Origin: Magnetospirillum sp. XM-1
GTDB lineage: Bacteria; Pseudomonadota; Alphaproteobacteria; Rhodospirillales; Magnetospirillaceae
Assembly: GCF_001511835.1 (NCBI RefSeq)
Contig: NZ_LN997848.1
Span: forward strand, 1,612,001 to 1,676,000
Reading direction: 5' to 3'
Length of the DNA stretch: 64,000 nt
The notes under the pieces are model-generated. The model was not told the origin of the DNA and did not search any database. It saw only the letters and a list, made by a program, of their open reading frames with translations. The translations under genes were made by a program, and so were the position numbers. Positions 23,109-33,635 of this stretch are shown one piece after another (positions within the stretch are counted from its first letter, which is position 1; every line of letters starts with the position of its first letter).

Positions 23109-24572
23109 ATGCGCATCACCTTCCGCTCTTCCCCCGCCACATTCGAAGGCGCCGTCGCCGTCGGGCTGTGGCGGGGGCGTCTCGCCACGCCGTCGTTCAC
23201 CGCCCTGGACGGCGACGGCTCGCTGTCCCGGGCGCTGAAGCGCCTGGGCTTCGACGGCGATGCCGAGGAGACCGAACTGCTGCTGGCGCCAAGGCCGCCG
23301 CTCGCCGCCCTGGTGGCGTTCGGGCTGGGCAAGGGGCGCAAGCTCAATGCAAAGCGCCTGCGCCGCATCGGCGCCTGCCTGCTGGACGAGTTGGACGAAA
23401 GCCGCGCCAGATCGGCCACCGTGCTGCTCGACCTGCCGCCCGATCAGGTGGCCGAGCTGGCCTATGGGCTGCGGCTCAAGTCCTATCGCCCGCTGTCCAA
23501 GTACCGCACCAAATACGATCCCGACGACGAGGACGACATCCGGCCGGTTCTGGACCACGTGGTGGTCTGCTGCGCCCTGCCCGACGAGGCCGAACGGCTG
23601 TTCGCCGCCCACGAGGCGGTGGCGAGGGGCGTGTTCCTGGCCCGCGACCTCACCGACGAGCCGGGCAACGCGCTGGGGCCGGAGGAATTCGCCGAGCGCG
23701 CCCGCCTGCTGGAGACGCTGGGCGTCGAGGTCACCGTGCTCGACGCGGCGGCGCTTGCCCAGCAGGGGCTGAACCTGCTGGCGGGAGTGGGCCAGGGCAG
23801 CGACCGGCCGCCGCGTCTGGTGCTGCTGCGCTGGAAAGGGGCGGAGGGGCGGCCGCTGGTGCTGGTGGGCAAGGGCATCACCTTCGATACCGGCGGCATC
23901 ACCATCAAGGATGCCGAGGACATGGAGCTGATGAAGGCCGACATGGCCGGCGCGGCGGCCGTGACCGGCGCCATCTGCGCCGTGGCGGGGCGAAAGGCCC
24001 GCGCCCATGTGTGCGGCGTGCTGGCCCTGGCCGAGAACATGCCGTCGGGCCGGGCCCAGCGCCCCGGCGACGTGGTCAAATCCTTCTCGGGCCAGACCGT
24101 CGAGGTGATCGACACCGACGCCGAGGGCCGCCTCGTGCTGGCCGACGCCCTGGCCTGGGCGGCGGAGCGCCTCAAGCCGGCGGTCATGGTCGATATCGCC
24201 ACACTGACCGGCACCACCGAGGAACTGCTGGACGCCGAATATGCCGGCCTCTACTGCAATGACGACGGATTGGCCCAGCGTCTGCTCCGGCACGCCAAGG
24301 CCGAGGACGAGCCCTTGTGGCGGCTGCCGCTGACCAAGGCCTGCGACGAGGATCTGAAGTCGGATATCGCCGACCTCAGGCATTGCGCCTGGGGCGACGT
24401 GCCCGACAACGACGACGCGGCCCGCTTCCTCGAGCATTTCGTGCCCGAGGGCTTGGCCTGGGCCCATATCGACATGGCGGGGCGCGAATTCGCCGACGAG
24501 GACGACCCGCTGTGCCCGGAGACGGCGACGGGCTATGGGGTCAGGCTGTTCGACGCCCTGGCCGGCGGGTGA
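23109..24572 (+). CDS. Second M17 leucyl aminopeptidase paralogue
   Basis: A 487-residue M17 protein, MRITFRSSPATFEGAVAVGL. It keeps the metal-binding and catalytic residues (GKGITFDTGGITIK, MKADMAGAAAV, TDAEGRLVLADAL), but the signature begins with Asp instead of Asn. The N-terminal domain is more divergent than the C-terminal catalytic domain, so it is an old duplicate with perhaps different specificity. Its stop codon lies inside the first copy of the GC-rich repeat that follows. Confidence 0.9.
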   Translation: MRITFRSSPATFEGAVAVGLWRGRLATPSFTALDGDGSLSRALKRLGFDGDAEETELLLAPRPPLAALVAFGLGKGRKLNAKRLRRIGACLLDELDESRARSATVLLDLPPDQVAELAYGLRLKSYRPLSKYRTKYDPDDEDDIRPVLDHVVVCCALPDEAERLFAAHEAVARGVFLARDLTDEPGNALGPEEFAERARLLETLGVEVTVLDAAALAQQGLNLLAGVGQGSDRPPRLVLLRWKGAEGRPLVLVGKGITFDTGGITIKDAEDMELMKADMAGAAAVTGAICAVAGRKARAHVCGVLALAENMPSGRAQRPGDVVKSFSGQTVEVIDTDAEGRLVLADALAWAAERLKPAVMVDIATLTGTTEELLDAEYAGLYCNDDGLAQRLLRHAKAEDEPLWRLPLTKACDEDLKSDIADLRHCAWGDVPDNDDAARFLEHFVPEGLAWAHIDMAGREFADEDDPLCPETATGYGVRLFDALAGG

Positions 24573-24686
24573 GAGGGCGGGCGGGACGCCCGCGCTCCAA
24601 CCGGATATCGTCCATGAGAGGGCGGGCGGGACGCCCGCGCTCCGACTACCGGATGTCGTCTATCGGAGCGCGGGCGTCCCGCCCGC
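24571..24686. repeat. GC-rich repeat GGCGGGACGCCCGCGCTCC, two direct copies and one inverted
   Basis: Direct copies at 24571-24598 and 24616-24643 within 45-bp units (each followed by a CCGGATRTCGTC stretch), and an inverted copy at 24665-24686. The inverted copy encodes the last residues (PAGGTPALR) of the glycosyltransferase, and the first copy contains the stop of the aminopeptidase. Confidence 0.85.
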
Positions 24687-25616
24687 AGGTCGCGGCTTCG
24701 GCGCCGACTGGACGTCGTGGGCGATGGCCTGAAGCAGCAGCTGGAAGCCCAGGATGGTGGGCATGGCGGCCAGCATGACGGTGCCGGCGGTGCGCGGCAC
24801 GCCCGAGGCCACCGAGGCGATCCACTGGCCGACGCCTTCCACCAGACCGAAGGCCAGCAGCGGCACGCCGATCAGCAGGTAGAGCGAGGCGATGGTGAAG
24901 TCGCTGATGAAATAGCGGAACAGCAGGCGCTTGAGGAACCCGCGCAGCAGCAGCGGCGGGAAGTCGCGCAGCACCTTGGCCACCGACAGCGACGAGACCT
25001 CGTCGCCATAGCGCGCCGGCATGGGCACGTCTTCCACCGGCAATCCGGCCATGCCCAACTGGATCAGCATGTCGCTTTCAAAGAAATAGCGCTCGGCCAG
25101 ACGGCCCAGGTCCAACTCCACCAGGGCGCGGCGGTGAATGGCGGTGTAGCCGTTGCTGGGGTCCATCACCCCCCATTGGCCCGACGCCGCCTTGACCAGG
25201 AACGACAGGCCGGAATTGCCGATCAGGCGGACCGGCGGCATGGCCTTGAGTTCCGGCAGGTGGCGGAAGCGGTTGCCCTTGGTGTAGTCGACCCGGCCCG
25301 ATGCCAGCGGTTCGATCAGCCGGGGCAGCTCGGCCGGGTCCATCTGGCCGTCGCCGTCCATCTTGACGCAGATGTCGCAGTCCAGCTCCAGCGCACGGCG
25401 ATAGCCGGTGACCACCGCGCCGCCGACGCCCTTGTTCGCGGCGTGGCGGATCACCTCGACCCGCGGGTCGGAGGTCCGGGCCGCCACGTCGCCCGAACCC
25501 TCGGGGCAGTCGTCGTCCACCACCAGGATGTGGGCGATGGACGCGGGAATGCCGGCCAGCACCGCCTCGATGTGGCGGGTCACCTTGTAGCAGGGGATGA
25601 TCACGGCAATCTTCAT
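24660..25616 (-). CDS. Family 2 glycosyltransferase (dolichyl-phosphate-mannose-synthase-like) with C-terminal membrane helices
   Basis: A 318-residue protein. The GT-A domain (1-225) starts MKIAVIIPCYKVTRHIEAVL, with VVDDDCPEGS and the DGDGQMDP metal-binding motif. Two membrane helices follow (about 238-262 and 278-300). It probably transfers a sugar to a polyprenyl phosphate or adds it to a surface glycan. The C-terminal PAGGTPALR is encoded by a dispersed repeat, so the original stop was probably replaced when the repeat inserted. Confidence 0.85.
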   Translation of the reverse strand: MKIAVIIPCYKVTRHIEAVLAGIPASIAHILVVDDDCPEGSGDVAARTSDPRVEVIRHAANKGVGGAVVTGYRRALELDCDICVKMDGDGQMDPAELPRLIEPLASGRVDYTKGNRFRHLPELKAMPPVRLIGNSGLSFLVKAASGQWGVMDPSNGYTAIHRRALVELDLGRLAERYFFESDMLIQLGMAGLPVEDVPMPARYGDEVSSLSVAKVLRDFPPLLLRGFLKRLLFRYFISDFTIASLYLLIGVPLLAFGLVEGVGQWIASVASGVPRTAGTVMLAAMPTILGFQLLLQAIAHDVQSAPKPRPAGGTPALR

Positions 25617-25673
25617 GGCTGGGGATTATACCTCTGCCTCGCCGGAACGCCATTCCCATGGTAAACCTGGGGC

Positions 25674-26129
25674 ATGACCCAGATCGGCTTCTATCACCTG
25701 ACCCGTCTGCCGCTGGAGCAGGCCCTGCCCAAGCTGCTGGAAAAGGCCCTGGCCGCCGGATTCCGCGCCGTGGTGCTGGCCGGCTCGTCCGAGCGGGTCG
25801 AGGCGCTGAACGACCGGCTGTGGACCTTCGAGCCCGATTCCTGGCTGCCCCACGGCTCGGCCAGGGACGGCGAGGCGGCCATGCAGCCCATCTGGCTGAC
25901 CCATGTGGACGAGAACCCCAACCAGGCGACCATCCTGGTGATGTGCGACGGCGCGGCGTCCGAGACGGTGGGCGGGTACCAGCGCGGCCTCGACCTGTTC
26001 GACGGCAACGACCCGGATGCGGTCGAGAAGGCGCGCGAGCGCTGGAAGCGCTGGAAGGCCCTGGGCCACGAACTGGTCTACTACCAGCAGACCGAGCGCG
26101 GCGGCTGGGAAGAGAAGGCGCGGGGATAG
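25674..26129 (+). CDS. holC: DNA polymerase III subunit chi
   Basis: A 151-residue protein beginning MTQIGFYHLTRLPLEQALPK. FYHL near the start, HGSARDGEAAMQPIWLT in the middle and RWKALGHELVYYQQ near the end fit HolC, the chi subunit linking the clamp loader to SSB. It commonly follows pepA in Proteobacteria; here a second aminopeptidase and a glycosyltransferase gene intervene. Confidence 0.9.
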   Translation: MTQIGFYHLTRLPLEQALPKLLEKALAAGFRAVVLAGSSERVEALNDRLWTFEPDSWLPHGSARDGEAAMQPIWLTHVDENPNQATILVMCDGAASETVGGYQRGLDLFDGNDPDAVEKARERWKRWKALGHELVYYQQTERGGWEEKARG

Positions 26130-26132
26130 GCC

Positions 26133-26339
26133 CTATTCGTAGCGCTTGATGTCCAGCTCTTCCGGCGAGTCGGCGACCAGCTGCAGGGCCACGGTGCCGT
26201 TGCCGGTGCGGATCAGCAGTTCAAGGAACCAGGTGCCGTCCTCCAGCTCCATGGGCTGGGCGGCGCCGATATAGCTGACCCCTTCCACGTCCATGCTGAG
26301 GCTGTGGTTGTCATTGAACGAAATGGCCGCGACCTTCAT
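26133..26339 (-). CDS. Small hypothetical protein (68 aa)
   Basis: Starts MKVAAISFNDNHSLSMDVEG after a GAAGGAG site. It is a predicted beta-rich small soluble protein with an acidic C terminus (DSPEELDIKRYE). No family is recognised. It is convergent with holC, with only 3 bp between them. Confidence 0.6.
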   Translation of the reverse strand: MKVAAISFNDNHSLSMDVEGVSYIGAAQPMELEDGTWFLELLIRTGNGTVALQLVADSPEELDIKRYE

Positions 26340-26394
26340 GGCCGAACACTCCTTCTGGGCGCCGGCGTGAGAGTCTCGCAATTGGCCGTCGGCG

Positions 26395-28779
26395 TCAATG
26401 CGCCGGTTGGCCTGGTCTGTTCCGAGGGGCGGCCGGCAGGGCCACCAGGAAGGTGCAGCCCCGGCCGTATTCGGATTCCACCCAGATGCGTCCATGGTGG
26501 GTGGTGACGATCTTGCGGCAGATGGCCAGCCCGATACCGGTGCCCTCGAACTCGCCCTCGCCGTGCAGGCGCTGGAACATGCCGAAGATGCGCTCGAAGT
26601 GCTCGGGGTCGATGCCCATGCCGTTATCCGCCACCGAGATGATCCATTCGTCCCCGTTCCGGTGGGCGCCGATGCGGATTTCCGGCACGCGGTCGGGGTG
26701 GCGGTACTTCACGGCGTTGCCGATCAGGTTCTGGAACAGCCTGACCAGTTCGCTGGGAATGCCGGGAAGGGTGGGAAGCGGAAGCTCGACCGTGACCCTG
26801 GCCTCCTCGCTGGCGTCGTCGAGGCCCAGATTGGCGCGGGACGCGGCGACGATCTCGCCCAGGTCGACGGGCGTCATGGACTCGCCGCCACGCCCCACCC
26901 GCGAATATTCCAAAAGGCCCTTGATCAGGGCGTCCATGCGCTTCACGCCCGAGACGGCGTAGCCGATGAACTCGCGGGCGCCGTCGTCCAGGCGCTCGCC
27001 CAGGTGGCGCTCCAGCAAGGTGACGTAGGAGCTGACCATGCGCAGCGGCTGGCGCAAATCGTGGGAGGCCACGTAGGCGAACTGTTCCAGCTCGGCGTTG
27101 GAGCGGGCCAGTTCGGCGGTCTTGGCCTGAAGCTCCGCCTCGAAGCGGTTGCGGTCGGAGACGTCGACCACGATGGAGCTGAGATAGGCCCGCCCGCCCA
27201 CGTGCAGCGGCGAGGTGTAGACCTCCACGTCGCGGACCTCGCCCGAGGACAGGCGGTGGTGAAAGCGCAGGAACTTGCGGCCCTCGTGCTCGACCGCCGC
27301 CAGTTCCCGCTGGATCTCCTCGGGCGAGGCGGTGTTGATGTCGCCGATGCGCATCCGCTTCAGCACCTCGATGGGATAGCCGTAGAACAGGGCGGCCGAA
27401 TCGTTGGCGTCGTTGATGGCGCCGCTCTTGGGGTCGATCAGCAGCTTGATGGCCGGGTTGCGGTGGAAGCTTTGGCTATAGAGCTCCTCGCGTTCCGAGA
27501 TGGCCTGCTGCGCCCGGTGGGCGTCGGTGACGTCGCGCCCTACCGTCTGGTAGCCCGTCAGGTTGCCGAGCATGTCGTACAGCGCCGTGGTCCGCCATTC
27601 GATCCAGCGTTCCTGTCCATCGGGGCGCACCACCCGGCGGTGGTCCTCGCGATAGGGCTGGCCATGGTTCAGGGCCTGCAGGCAGGACAGGATGAAGGGG
27701 TGTTCCTCCTGGGCGAGGAAGTCGATCCACTTGGTTCCGATCAACTGGTCGGGGTCTTTGCCGTAGAAGCGGGCGTAGGCCCGGTTGACGGTCTGCAGCG
27801 TGGTGTCGGGGGCATAGCGGTGGATCAGGTCGTCCTGGTCGTTGACCAGGATGCGGTAGCTTTCCTCGCTGGTCTTGAGCGCCGCTTCGGCCATTCGCCG
27901 CTCGTATTCGCGCCTGTTGAGCTGGACCGCCGTGCGCAGCGCCAACAGGGAGAACAGCACGCCGCCGGCTCCCATGATCATGGTGTTGCCGGTCCAGCGC
28001 CGCAGCGCCGCCCTGGTGGTGATCCCCACCGACGCCACGACGGGCTGCTGTTCCAGCACCTGATACGAGGCCAGGCGGTCCAGGCCGTCGAAGGCGCTGG
28101 GGGCGATGAAGGTGCCGGAGCGCGCGTTGGGCAGGTATCGGGTGAACAGTGGGCCCGAGCGGATCGAGGTGCCCACGTGGCTGCCGGGGGCGGGCAGGCG
28201 GGCCAGCACGTCGCCGTTGAGGTTGGTGATCACCGCCCGGTCCACGTCGCCGGACATGACGCCGCCCAGCGCCTCGGAGAAGAATTCGGGGTTGAGCGCC
28301 GCCGCCGCCAGCCCGGCGAAGGTTCCCAGCGGGCTGATGATCGGCCGCGCCACCACCAGTCCCTGTTTGCCGGTGATCGGGCTGATGGCCGGAGGGGCGA
28401 TGATCAGGCCCGGACGGAGCGGCCCCGACACCGCCATCTCGAAATAGGGGCGGCGCGAGAGGTCCATGCCCACCATGGACGGCAAGGTCGCCGCCTTGAC
28501 CCGTCCGTCGGCCCCGATCACGAAGATGTTGCGGACTTCGGGCATGCCGGCGCTGCGATAGCGCATCAGGGTCAGCAATTCCGCCGGGGACTGCTTTTCC
28601 TGGGATTGGCTGGCGACGTCCTGCAGCATCAGGTCAAGGCCGCGCAGCGACCCGGAAAGGCGCTCGGCCACCACCCGGGTCAGGGCCTCGGTCAGCCGGG
28701 CGCTGTCGTTGATGCTGTCGTTGCGGTCCCGCCATGCCATCAGGACGCCGCTGCTCCAGATGAACAGCAGCACCGCCAC
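26395..28779 (-). CDS. Cache-PAS-PAS sensor histidine kinase
   Basis: Order: membrane helix (about 1-16), periplasmic Cache-type sensor (about 30-250), second helix (about 265-285), two PAS domains (about 305-420 and 435-545), HisKA with the phospho-acceptor in ASHDLRQPL, and HATPase_c with NLIGNAVKYRH, DNGMGIDPEHF and GTGIGLAICRK. There is no receiver domain. The annotated GTG has no ribosome site. A CTG at 28821 with an AGGGGGG site upstream would add a basic N terminus (KVVTRSYRPLAYT) before the helix and may be the true start. No response regulator is adjacent. Confidence 0.88.
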   Translation of the reverse strand: MAVLLFIWSSGVLMAWRDRNDSINDSARLTEALTRVVAERLSGSLRGLDLMLQDVASQSQEKQSPAELLTLMRYRSAGMPEVRNIFVIGADGRVKAATLPSMVGMDLSRRPYFEMAVSGPLRPGLIIAPPAISPITGKQGLVVARPIISPLGTFAGLAAAALNPEFFSEALGGVMSGDVDRAVITNLNGDVLARLPAPGSHVGTSIRSGPLFTRYLPNARSGTFIAPSAFDGLDRLASYQVLEQQPVVASVGITTRAALRRWTGNTMIMGAGGVLFSLLALRTAVQLNRREYERRMAEAALKTSEESYRILVNDQDDLIHRYAPDTTLQTVNRAYARFYGKDPDQLIGTKWIDFLAQEEHPFILSCLQALNHGQPYREDHRRVVRPDGQERWIEWRTTALYDMLGNLTGYQTVGRDVTDAHRAQQAISEREELYSQSFHRNPAIKLLIDPKSGAINDANDSAALFYGYPIEVLKRMRIGDINTASPEEIQRELAAVEHEGRKFLRFHHRLSSGEVRDVEVYTSPLHVGGRAYLSSIVVDVSDRNRFEAELQAKTAELARSNAELEQFAYVASHDLRQPLRMVSSYVTLLERHLGERLDDGAREFIGYAVSGVKRMDALIKGLLEYSRVGRGGESMTPVDLGEIVAASRANLGLDDASEEARVTVELPLPTLPGIPSELVRLFQNLIGNAVKYRHPDRVPEIRIGAHRNGDEWIISVADNGMGIDPEHFERIFGMFQRLHGEGEFEGTGIGLAICRKIVTTHHGRIWVESEYGRGCTFLVALPAAPRNRPGQPAH

Positions 28780-28864
28780 CGTGTAGGCCAGCGGCCGGTA
28801 TGACCTCGTGACGACTTTCAGCCCATCCCCCCTGCGCTTCCTGTCTGGCGCTTTGCTGTCCGGT

Positions 28865-29835
<971 letters not shown>

Positions 29836-29975
29836 CGGCCGTCTCCTGATCAGGAATTGACCTGATGCCAGCCTAGCATTCCGTCAGGGGATGGCAAGCG
29901 GGCACTCGGATAAATCCATCACTTGGTGACGGCCGGGGCCATGATCCAGCCCCCGGACGCAGGAACCGGCGGGGT

Positions 29976-30872
29976 CTATTCCACCATTTCGTCGTCGGTG
30001 TAGCCCTGGGCGTAAAGCAGGTTGACCAGATCGCCGTGGTCGACCCGGACGCGGGCCTCGGCGGCGACCACCGGCTTGGCGTGGAAGGCGACGCCCAGGC
30101 CTGCGGCGCGCAGCATGTCCAGGTCGTTGGCGCCGTCGCCCACCGCCACCGCCAGTTCCGGGGTGATGCCCAGCTCGGCCGAGACGGCGTTGAGCGTCGC
30201 CAGCTTGGCCTCGCGGCCGATGATGGTGTCGCCCACCTGACCGGTCAGCTTGCCGTTCTCGACGATCAGCTCGTTGGCGATGTCGCGGTGGAAACCGCAG
30301 GATTCGCGGACCTTGGCGGTGAAGAACTTGAAGCCGCCCGATACCAGCACCGCATAGGCGCCGTGCTTGGTCATGGTGCGCACCAGCTTGTGGGCGCCCG
30401 GCGTGAACTTGATCAGGTCCCAGGTCTTCTGCAGGCACTCTTCCGGCAGGTCCTTCAACAGGCCGACGCGTTCGCGCAGCGCGGCCTCGAAGCCGATCTC
30501 GCCGTTCATGGCGCGTGCGGTGATCCGTGCGATATGGTCCTTGAGGCCCGCGAAGTCGGCCAGCTCGTCCAGGGTCTCGCCGGTGACCATGGTGGAATCC
30601 ATGTCGGCCACCAGCAGTTTCTTCCTGCGTCCCTCGGCCTTCTGGGCGACCACGTCGATGTTCCAGCCTTCCAGGATGCGGGTGGCAATCTGGTCGGCCT
30701 CGCGCGGGTCGAGCTCGGAAAAGTCCAGGTCGCAGGCGTGTTCGGGGCTCAGCCAGCGGGCGTGGCCCACTTCGGCGCCAAGCGCGCGCAGCGCGCCGCG
30801 CACCTCGAACACCAGCGAGGAATCGAGCCCCTCTCCGCCATGTCCGGCGATCAGGGTCAGAACATTGATCAT
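29976..30872 (-). CDS. serB: Phosphoserine phosphatase
   Basis: A 298-residue HAD-family enzyme making serine from phosphoserine. The nucleophile motif is VADMDSTMVTGE, motif II is LVSGGFKFF and motif III is AVGDGANDLDML. The N-terminal 75 residues form the ACT-like regulatory domain found in longer SerB proteins. The ATG at 30872 (MINVLTLIAGHGGEGLDSSL) is preferred because upstream sequence is not conserved-looking. Confidence 0.93.
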   Translation of the reverse strand: MINVLTLIAGHGGEGLDSSLVFEVRGALRALGAEVGHARWLSPEHACDLDFSELDPREADQIATRILEGWNIDVVAQKAEGRRKKLLVADMDSTMVTGETLDELADFAGLKDHIARITARAMNGEIGFEAALRERVGLLKDLPEECLQKTWDLIKFTPGAHKLVRTMTKHGAYAVLVSGGFKFFTAKVRESCGFHRDIANELIVENGKLTGQVGDTIIGREAKLATLNAVSAELGITPELAVAVGDGANDLDMLRAAGLGVAFHAKPVVAAEARVRVDHGDLVNLLYAQGYTDDEMVE

Positions 30873-31006
30873 GGCGGGTCCTTGGGGGATAGAAAAAACG
30901 GTCCCGTTTACTGCACTGCAGCACGCATTGGCAAGCACGAAGCCCTTGGCGGATGCCTTGGGGCGGGATAAACCGGAAGGACTAGACATCAAGAGGGAGG
31001 CCCAAA

Positions 31007-32254
31007 GTGTCCGTGCCGCTGCTCCGTCCGTTCCCCGGCCTGCGCCCCACGCCCGAGAGCGCGCCCCAGGTGGCGGCGCCGCCCTATGACGTCCTGTCCT
31101 CCGACGAGGCCCGCGAGATGGCGGCGGGCAAGCCGCTGTCCTTCCTGCATGTCTCGAAGCCCGAGATCGACCTTCCCCCCGGCACCGATGCCTATTCCAC
31201 TTCCGTCTACGCCAAGGCGGCCGAGAACCTGCGGGCCATGGTGGGCTCGGGCGTGCTGGTCAGGGATGCCAGGCCCTGCTTCTACGTCTACCGCATCAAG
31301 ATGGGCGACCACGTGCAGACCGGCATCGTCGGCGGCGGCTCGGTGGCCGCCTATGATGCCAACCGCATCCGCAAGCACGAATTCACGCGGCCGGACAAGG
31401 AGGACGACCGCGTCCGCCAGATCGATGCCTGCGACGCCCAGACCGGCCCGGTGCTGCTGGCCCATCGCGACACGCCGGAAATCAATGCCGCCGTCACGGC
31501 GGTCACGGCGGGGGCGCCCGCCTATGCGGTCAAGGCCGCCGACGGCATCGAGCACACCTTGTGGGTGATGGACGACGAGGCCCAGATCAAGGCGGTGACC
31601 AAGTCTTTCGACGCCATGAAGGCGGTCTACATCGCCGACGGCCACCACCGCTCGGCCGCCGCGTCGCGTGTCGCCATGGTCCGGCGCGAGAGGAAGTGCT
31701 GCGCTTCGGGCGAGGAGGCCTATGAAAGCTTCCTGGTGGTGACCTTCCCCATCCATGAGATGAAGATCTTCGACTACAACCGGGTGGTCACCGACCTTAA
31801 CGGCCTGTCGCCCGAAGCCTTCCTGCAGGCGCTGGAGACCGAGTTCACGGTGGAGCCGGTCTCGGAACAGGCCCGGCCCGCCCATGCCCGCCAGTTCGGC
31901 CTGTATCTCAAGGGCAAGTGGTACCGGCTGGGCCTCAAGAATCCGCCGCCCGCCGATCCGGTGGCCCGTCTCGACGTCAGCCTGCTGTCCGACCGCCTGC
32001 TGGGGCCGGTGCTGGGCATCACCGATCTTCGTAAGGACAAGCGCATCGACTTCGTCGGCGGCAAGCGCGGCCTGGGCGAGCTGGAGCGCCGGGTGGATTC
32101 GGGCGAGATGGCCGCCGCCTTCGCCCTGTTCCCCACAAGTATGGAGGATCTGGTGGCGGTGGCCGATTCCAATCAGGTGATGCCGCCCAAATCCACCTGG
32201 TTCGAGCCCAAGCTGGCCGACGGCCTGATCAGCTATCCGCTGGACTGGCGGTAG
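31007..32254 (+). CDS. DUF1015 family protein
   Basis: A 415-residue protein from a GTG with AGAGGGAGG upstream. The features are the N-terminal LLRPFPGLRPTPE with VAAPPYDVLSSDEA and the central YIADGHHRSAAA, both diagnostic of DUF1015, a widespread family of unknown function often found near amino-acid metabolism genes. Here it diverges from serB, which fits that association. Confidence 0.88.
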   Translation: MSVPLLRPFPGLRPTPESAPQVAAPPYDVLSSDEAREMAAGKPLSFLHVSKPEIDLPPGTDAYSTSVYAKAAENLRAMVGSGVLVRDARPCFYVYRIKMGDHVQTGIVGGGSVAAYDANRIRKHEFTRPDKEDDRVRQIDACDAQTGPVLLAHRDTPEINAAVTAVTAGAPAYAVKAADGIEHTLWVMDDEAQIKAVTKSFDAMKAVYIADGHHRSAAASRVAMVRRERKCCASGEEAYESFLVVTFPIHEMKIFDYNRVVTDLNGLSPEAFLQALETEFTVEPVSEQARPAHARQFGLYLKGKWYRLGLKNPPPADPVARLDVSLLSDRLLGPVLGITDLRKDKRIDFVGGKRGLGELERRVDSGEMAAAFALFPTSMEDLVAVADSNQVMPPKSTWFEPKLADGLISYPLDWR

Positions 32255-33457
32255 CTACTCGGCGGCGGCGGGGACGGCCTGGCGTTCCCGCTCGGTCGGC
32301 AATTGCCAGGCGGCCAGGGCGACCAGGGCGGCCGAGACGGCCAGCACGGTGAACACCGTCTCGAAGCCGCCGCCCCAGCTCCGGATCAGCGACACCATGG
32401 GCACGCCCAGGCCCGAGACGCCGAAGGACAGGATGAACTTCATGCCGAAGGCGGTGCCCCGCCACTTGGCCGGGGTATAGCGCGACAGCAGCAGGTTCTC
32501 GGCCGGAATGCCCGCCATGTTGAAGCTGACGGCGAACACGGCGATCACCAGCAGCCCCAGCCCGCTGGCATGGGCGATGCCCAGCAGCAGCGGCACCTGC
32601 ACGGCGGCGACCAGCATGTAGAGGCGCTTCGGGCTGTAGCGGTCGGCCAGATGGCCGGCCAGAATCTGGGTGAAACCCGCCAGCAGGTAGACCACCGTCA
32701 CGCCGCCTGCCGCGGCCCAAAGGCCGAACTCGCCCAGGCGTTCCTCGAACAGCTTGGGGAGCGAGGGCTGGGTGGCCTGATAGACCAGACCGGCGCACAG
32801 CATGGTCACCGACAGCACGATGAAGGCCCGTACCGTGTCGCCCCGGTCGGCCACCGGTTCGGGCTTGCGGTCGGCCTTGGTCTCGACCACCACGCCCCGG
32901 GCCACCATGGCCAGGAACAGCAGGCCGGTGGCGAAGACCATCACGCCGGGGACGATGAAGGCGGCCCGCCAGCCCGACAGGGCGATCAGGCCGCCGGCCA
33001 CCACGCCGGCCAGGGCGGGGCCGATGCCGCCGAACACGCCGTTCAGTCCGATGGCCTTGCCCTTGTCCACGGCGTTCCTGACCAGCCAACTGATGCCCAC
33101 CGGATGATAGATGGAGCCGAACAGCCCCATGAAGCCCAGCGCCACCGCCAGGGATACCGGCCCCTGCGCCATTCCGACGCCGATGGCGGACAGGCCCAAG
33201 CCGATGAAATAGACCGCCATCATGCCCACCGTGCTCCAGCGGTCGCCCAGCCAGCCGGCCAGGGGGGCGGGCAGGCCATACAGCAGCTTGCCCGCGATGA
33301 TCAGGGCCAGAACCTCCTCGTAGCTCATGCCCAGTTCGGCCGGCAGCACCAGGGCGACGATGAAGAAGATGGGCTCGAAGATATGGGCGTAGGCGTGGCC
33401 GGCGCAGGAAAAGGCCAGGGACGCCTGGGCGGAGCGGAGGGGAACGGCGGACGACAT
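32255..33457 (-). CDS. Major facilitator superfamily transporter
   Basis: A 400-residue, 12-helix carrier starting MSSAVPLRSAQASLAFSCAG. The loop 2-3 motif is relaxed (GWLGDRWSTVG) and the second-half equivalent is GHLADRYSPKRLYM. It resembles the fosmidomycin-resistance/MFS_1 group, so drug or metabolite export is likely, but the substrate is unknown. Confidence 0.8.
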   Translation of the reverse strand: MSSAVPLRSAQASLAFSCAGHAYAHIFEPIFFIVALVLPAELGMSYEEVLALIIAGKLLYGLPAPLAGWLGDRWSTVGMMAVYFIGLGLSAIGVGMAQGPVSLAVALGFMGLFGSIYHPVGISWLVRNAVDKGKAIGLNGVFGGIGPALAGVVAGGLIALSGWRAAFIVPGVMVFATGLLFLAMVARGVVVETKADRKPEPVADRGDTVRAFIVLSVTMLCAGLVYQATQPSLPKLFEERLGEFGLWAAAGGVTVVYLLAGFTQILAGHLADRYSPKRLYMLVAAVQVPLLLGIAHASGLGLLVIAVFAVSFNMAGIPAENLLLSRYTPAKWRGTAFGMKFILSFGVSGLGVPMVSLIRSWGGGFETVFTVLAVSAALVALAAWQLPTERERQAVPAAAE

Positions 33458-33635
33458 GAAAGACGGCTCGGGCAGGTGGGGGAGGGCGGTGGTCCGACCA
33501 CTTTGGCACCCCGGTCGAAGGCAAAGCAATAATTACGTAACGGCCGGAACAGGCGGGGCGGGCTTGCATCAATTCGGGCTTTGAACGACATTAACGTATT
33601 GGAAACTTTTTCTCGACGCCCGGCGGTTTCATTTC

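Noticed and set aside
24571..24686. A short CRISPR-like repeat array
   Set aside because: Only two direct copies plus one inverted copy, with near-identical spacers of the 45-bp unit; no cas genes. It is a dispersed repeat.
26398..28803. An 801-codon plus-strand frame
   Set aside because: It is exactly antisense to the histidine kinase gene; long antisense frames are expected in GC-rich DNA. Its composition (Gly, Val, Ala, Gln, His, Arg) is typical of such shadows.
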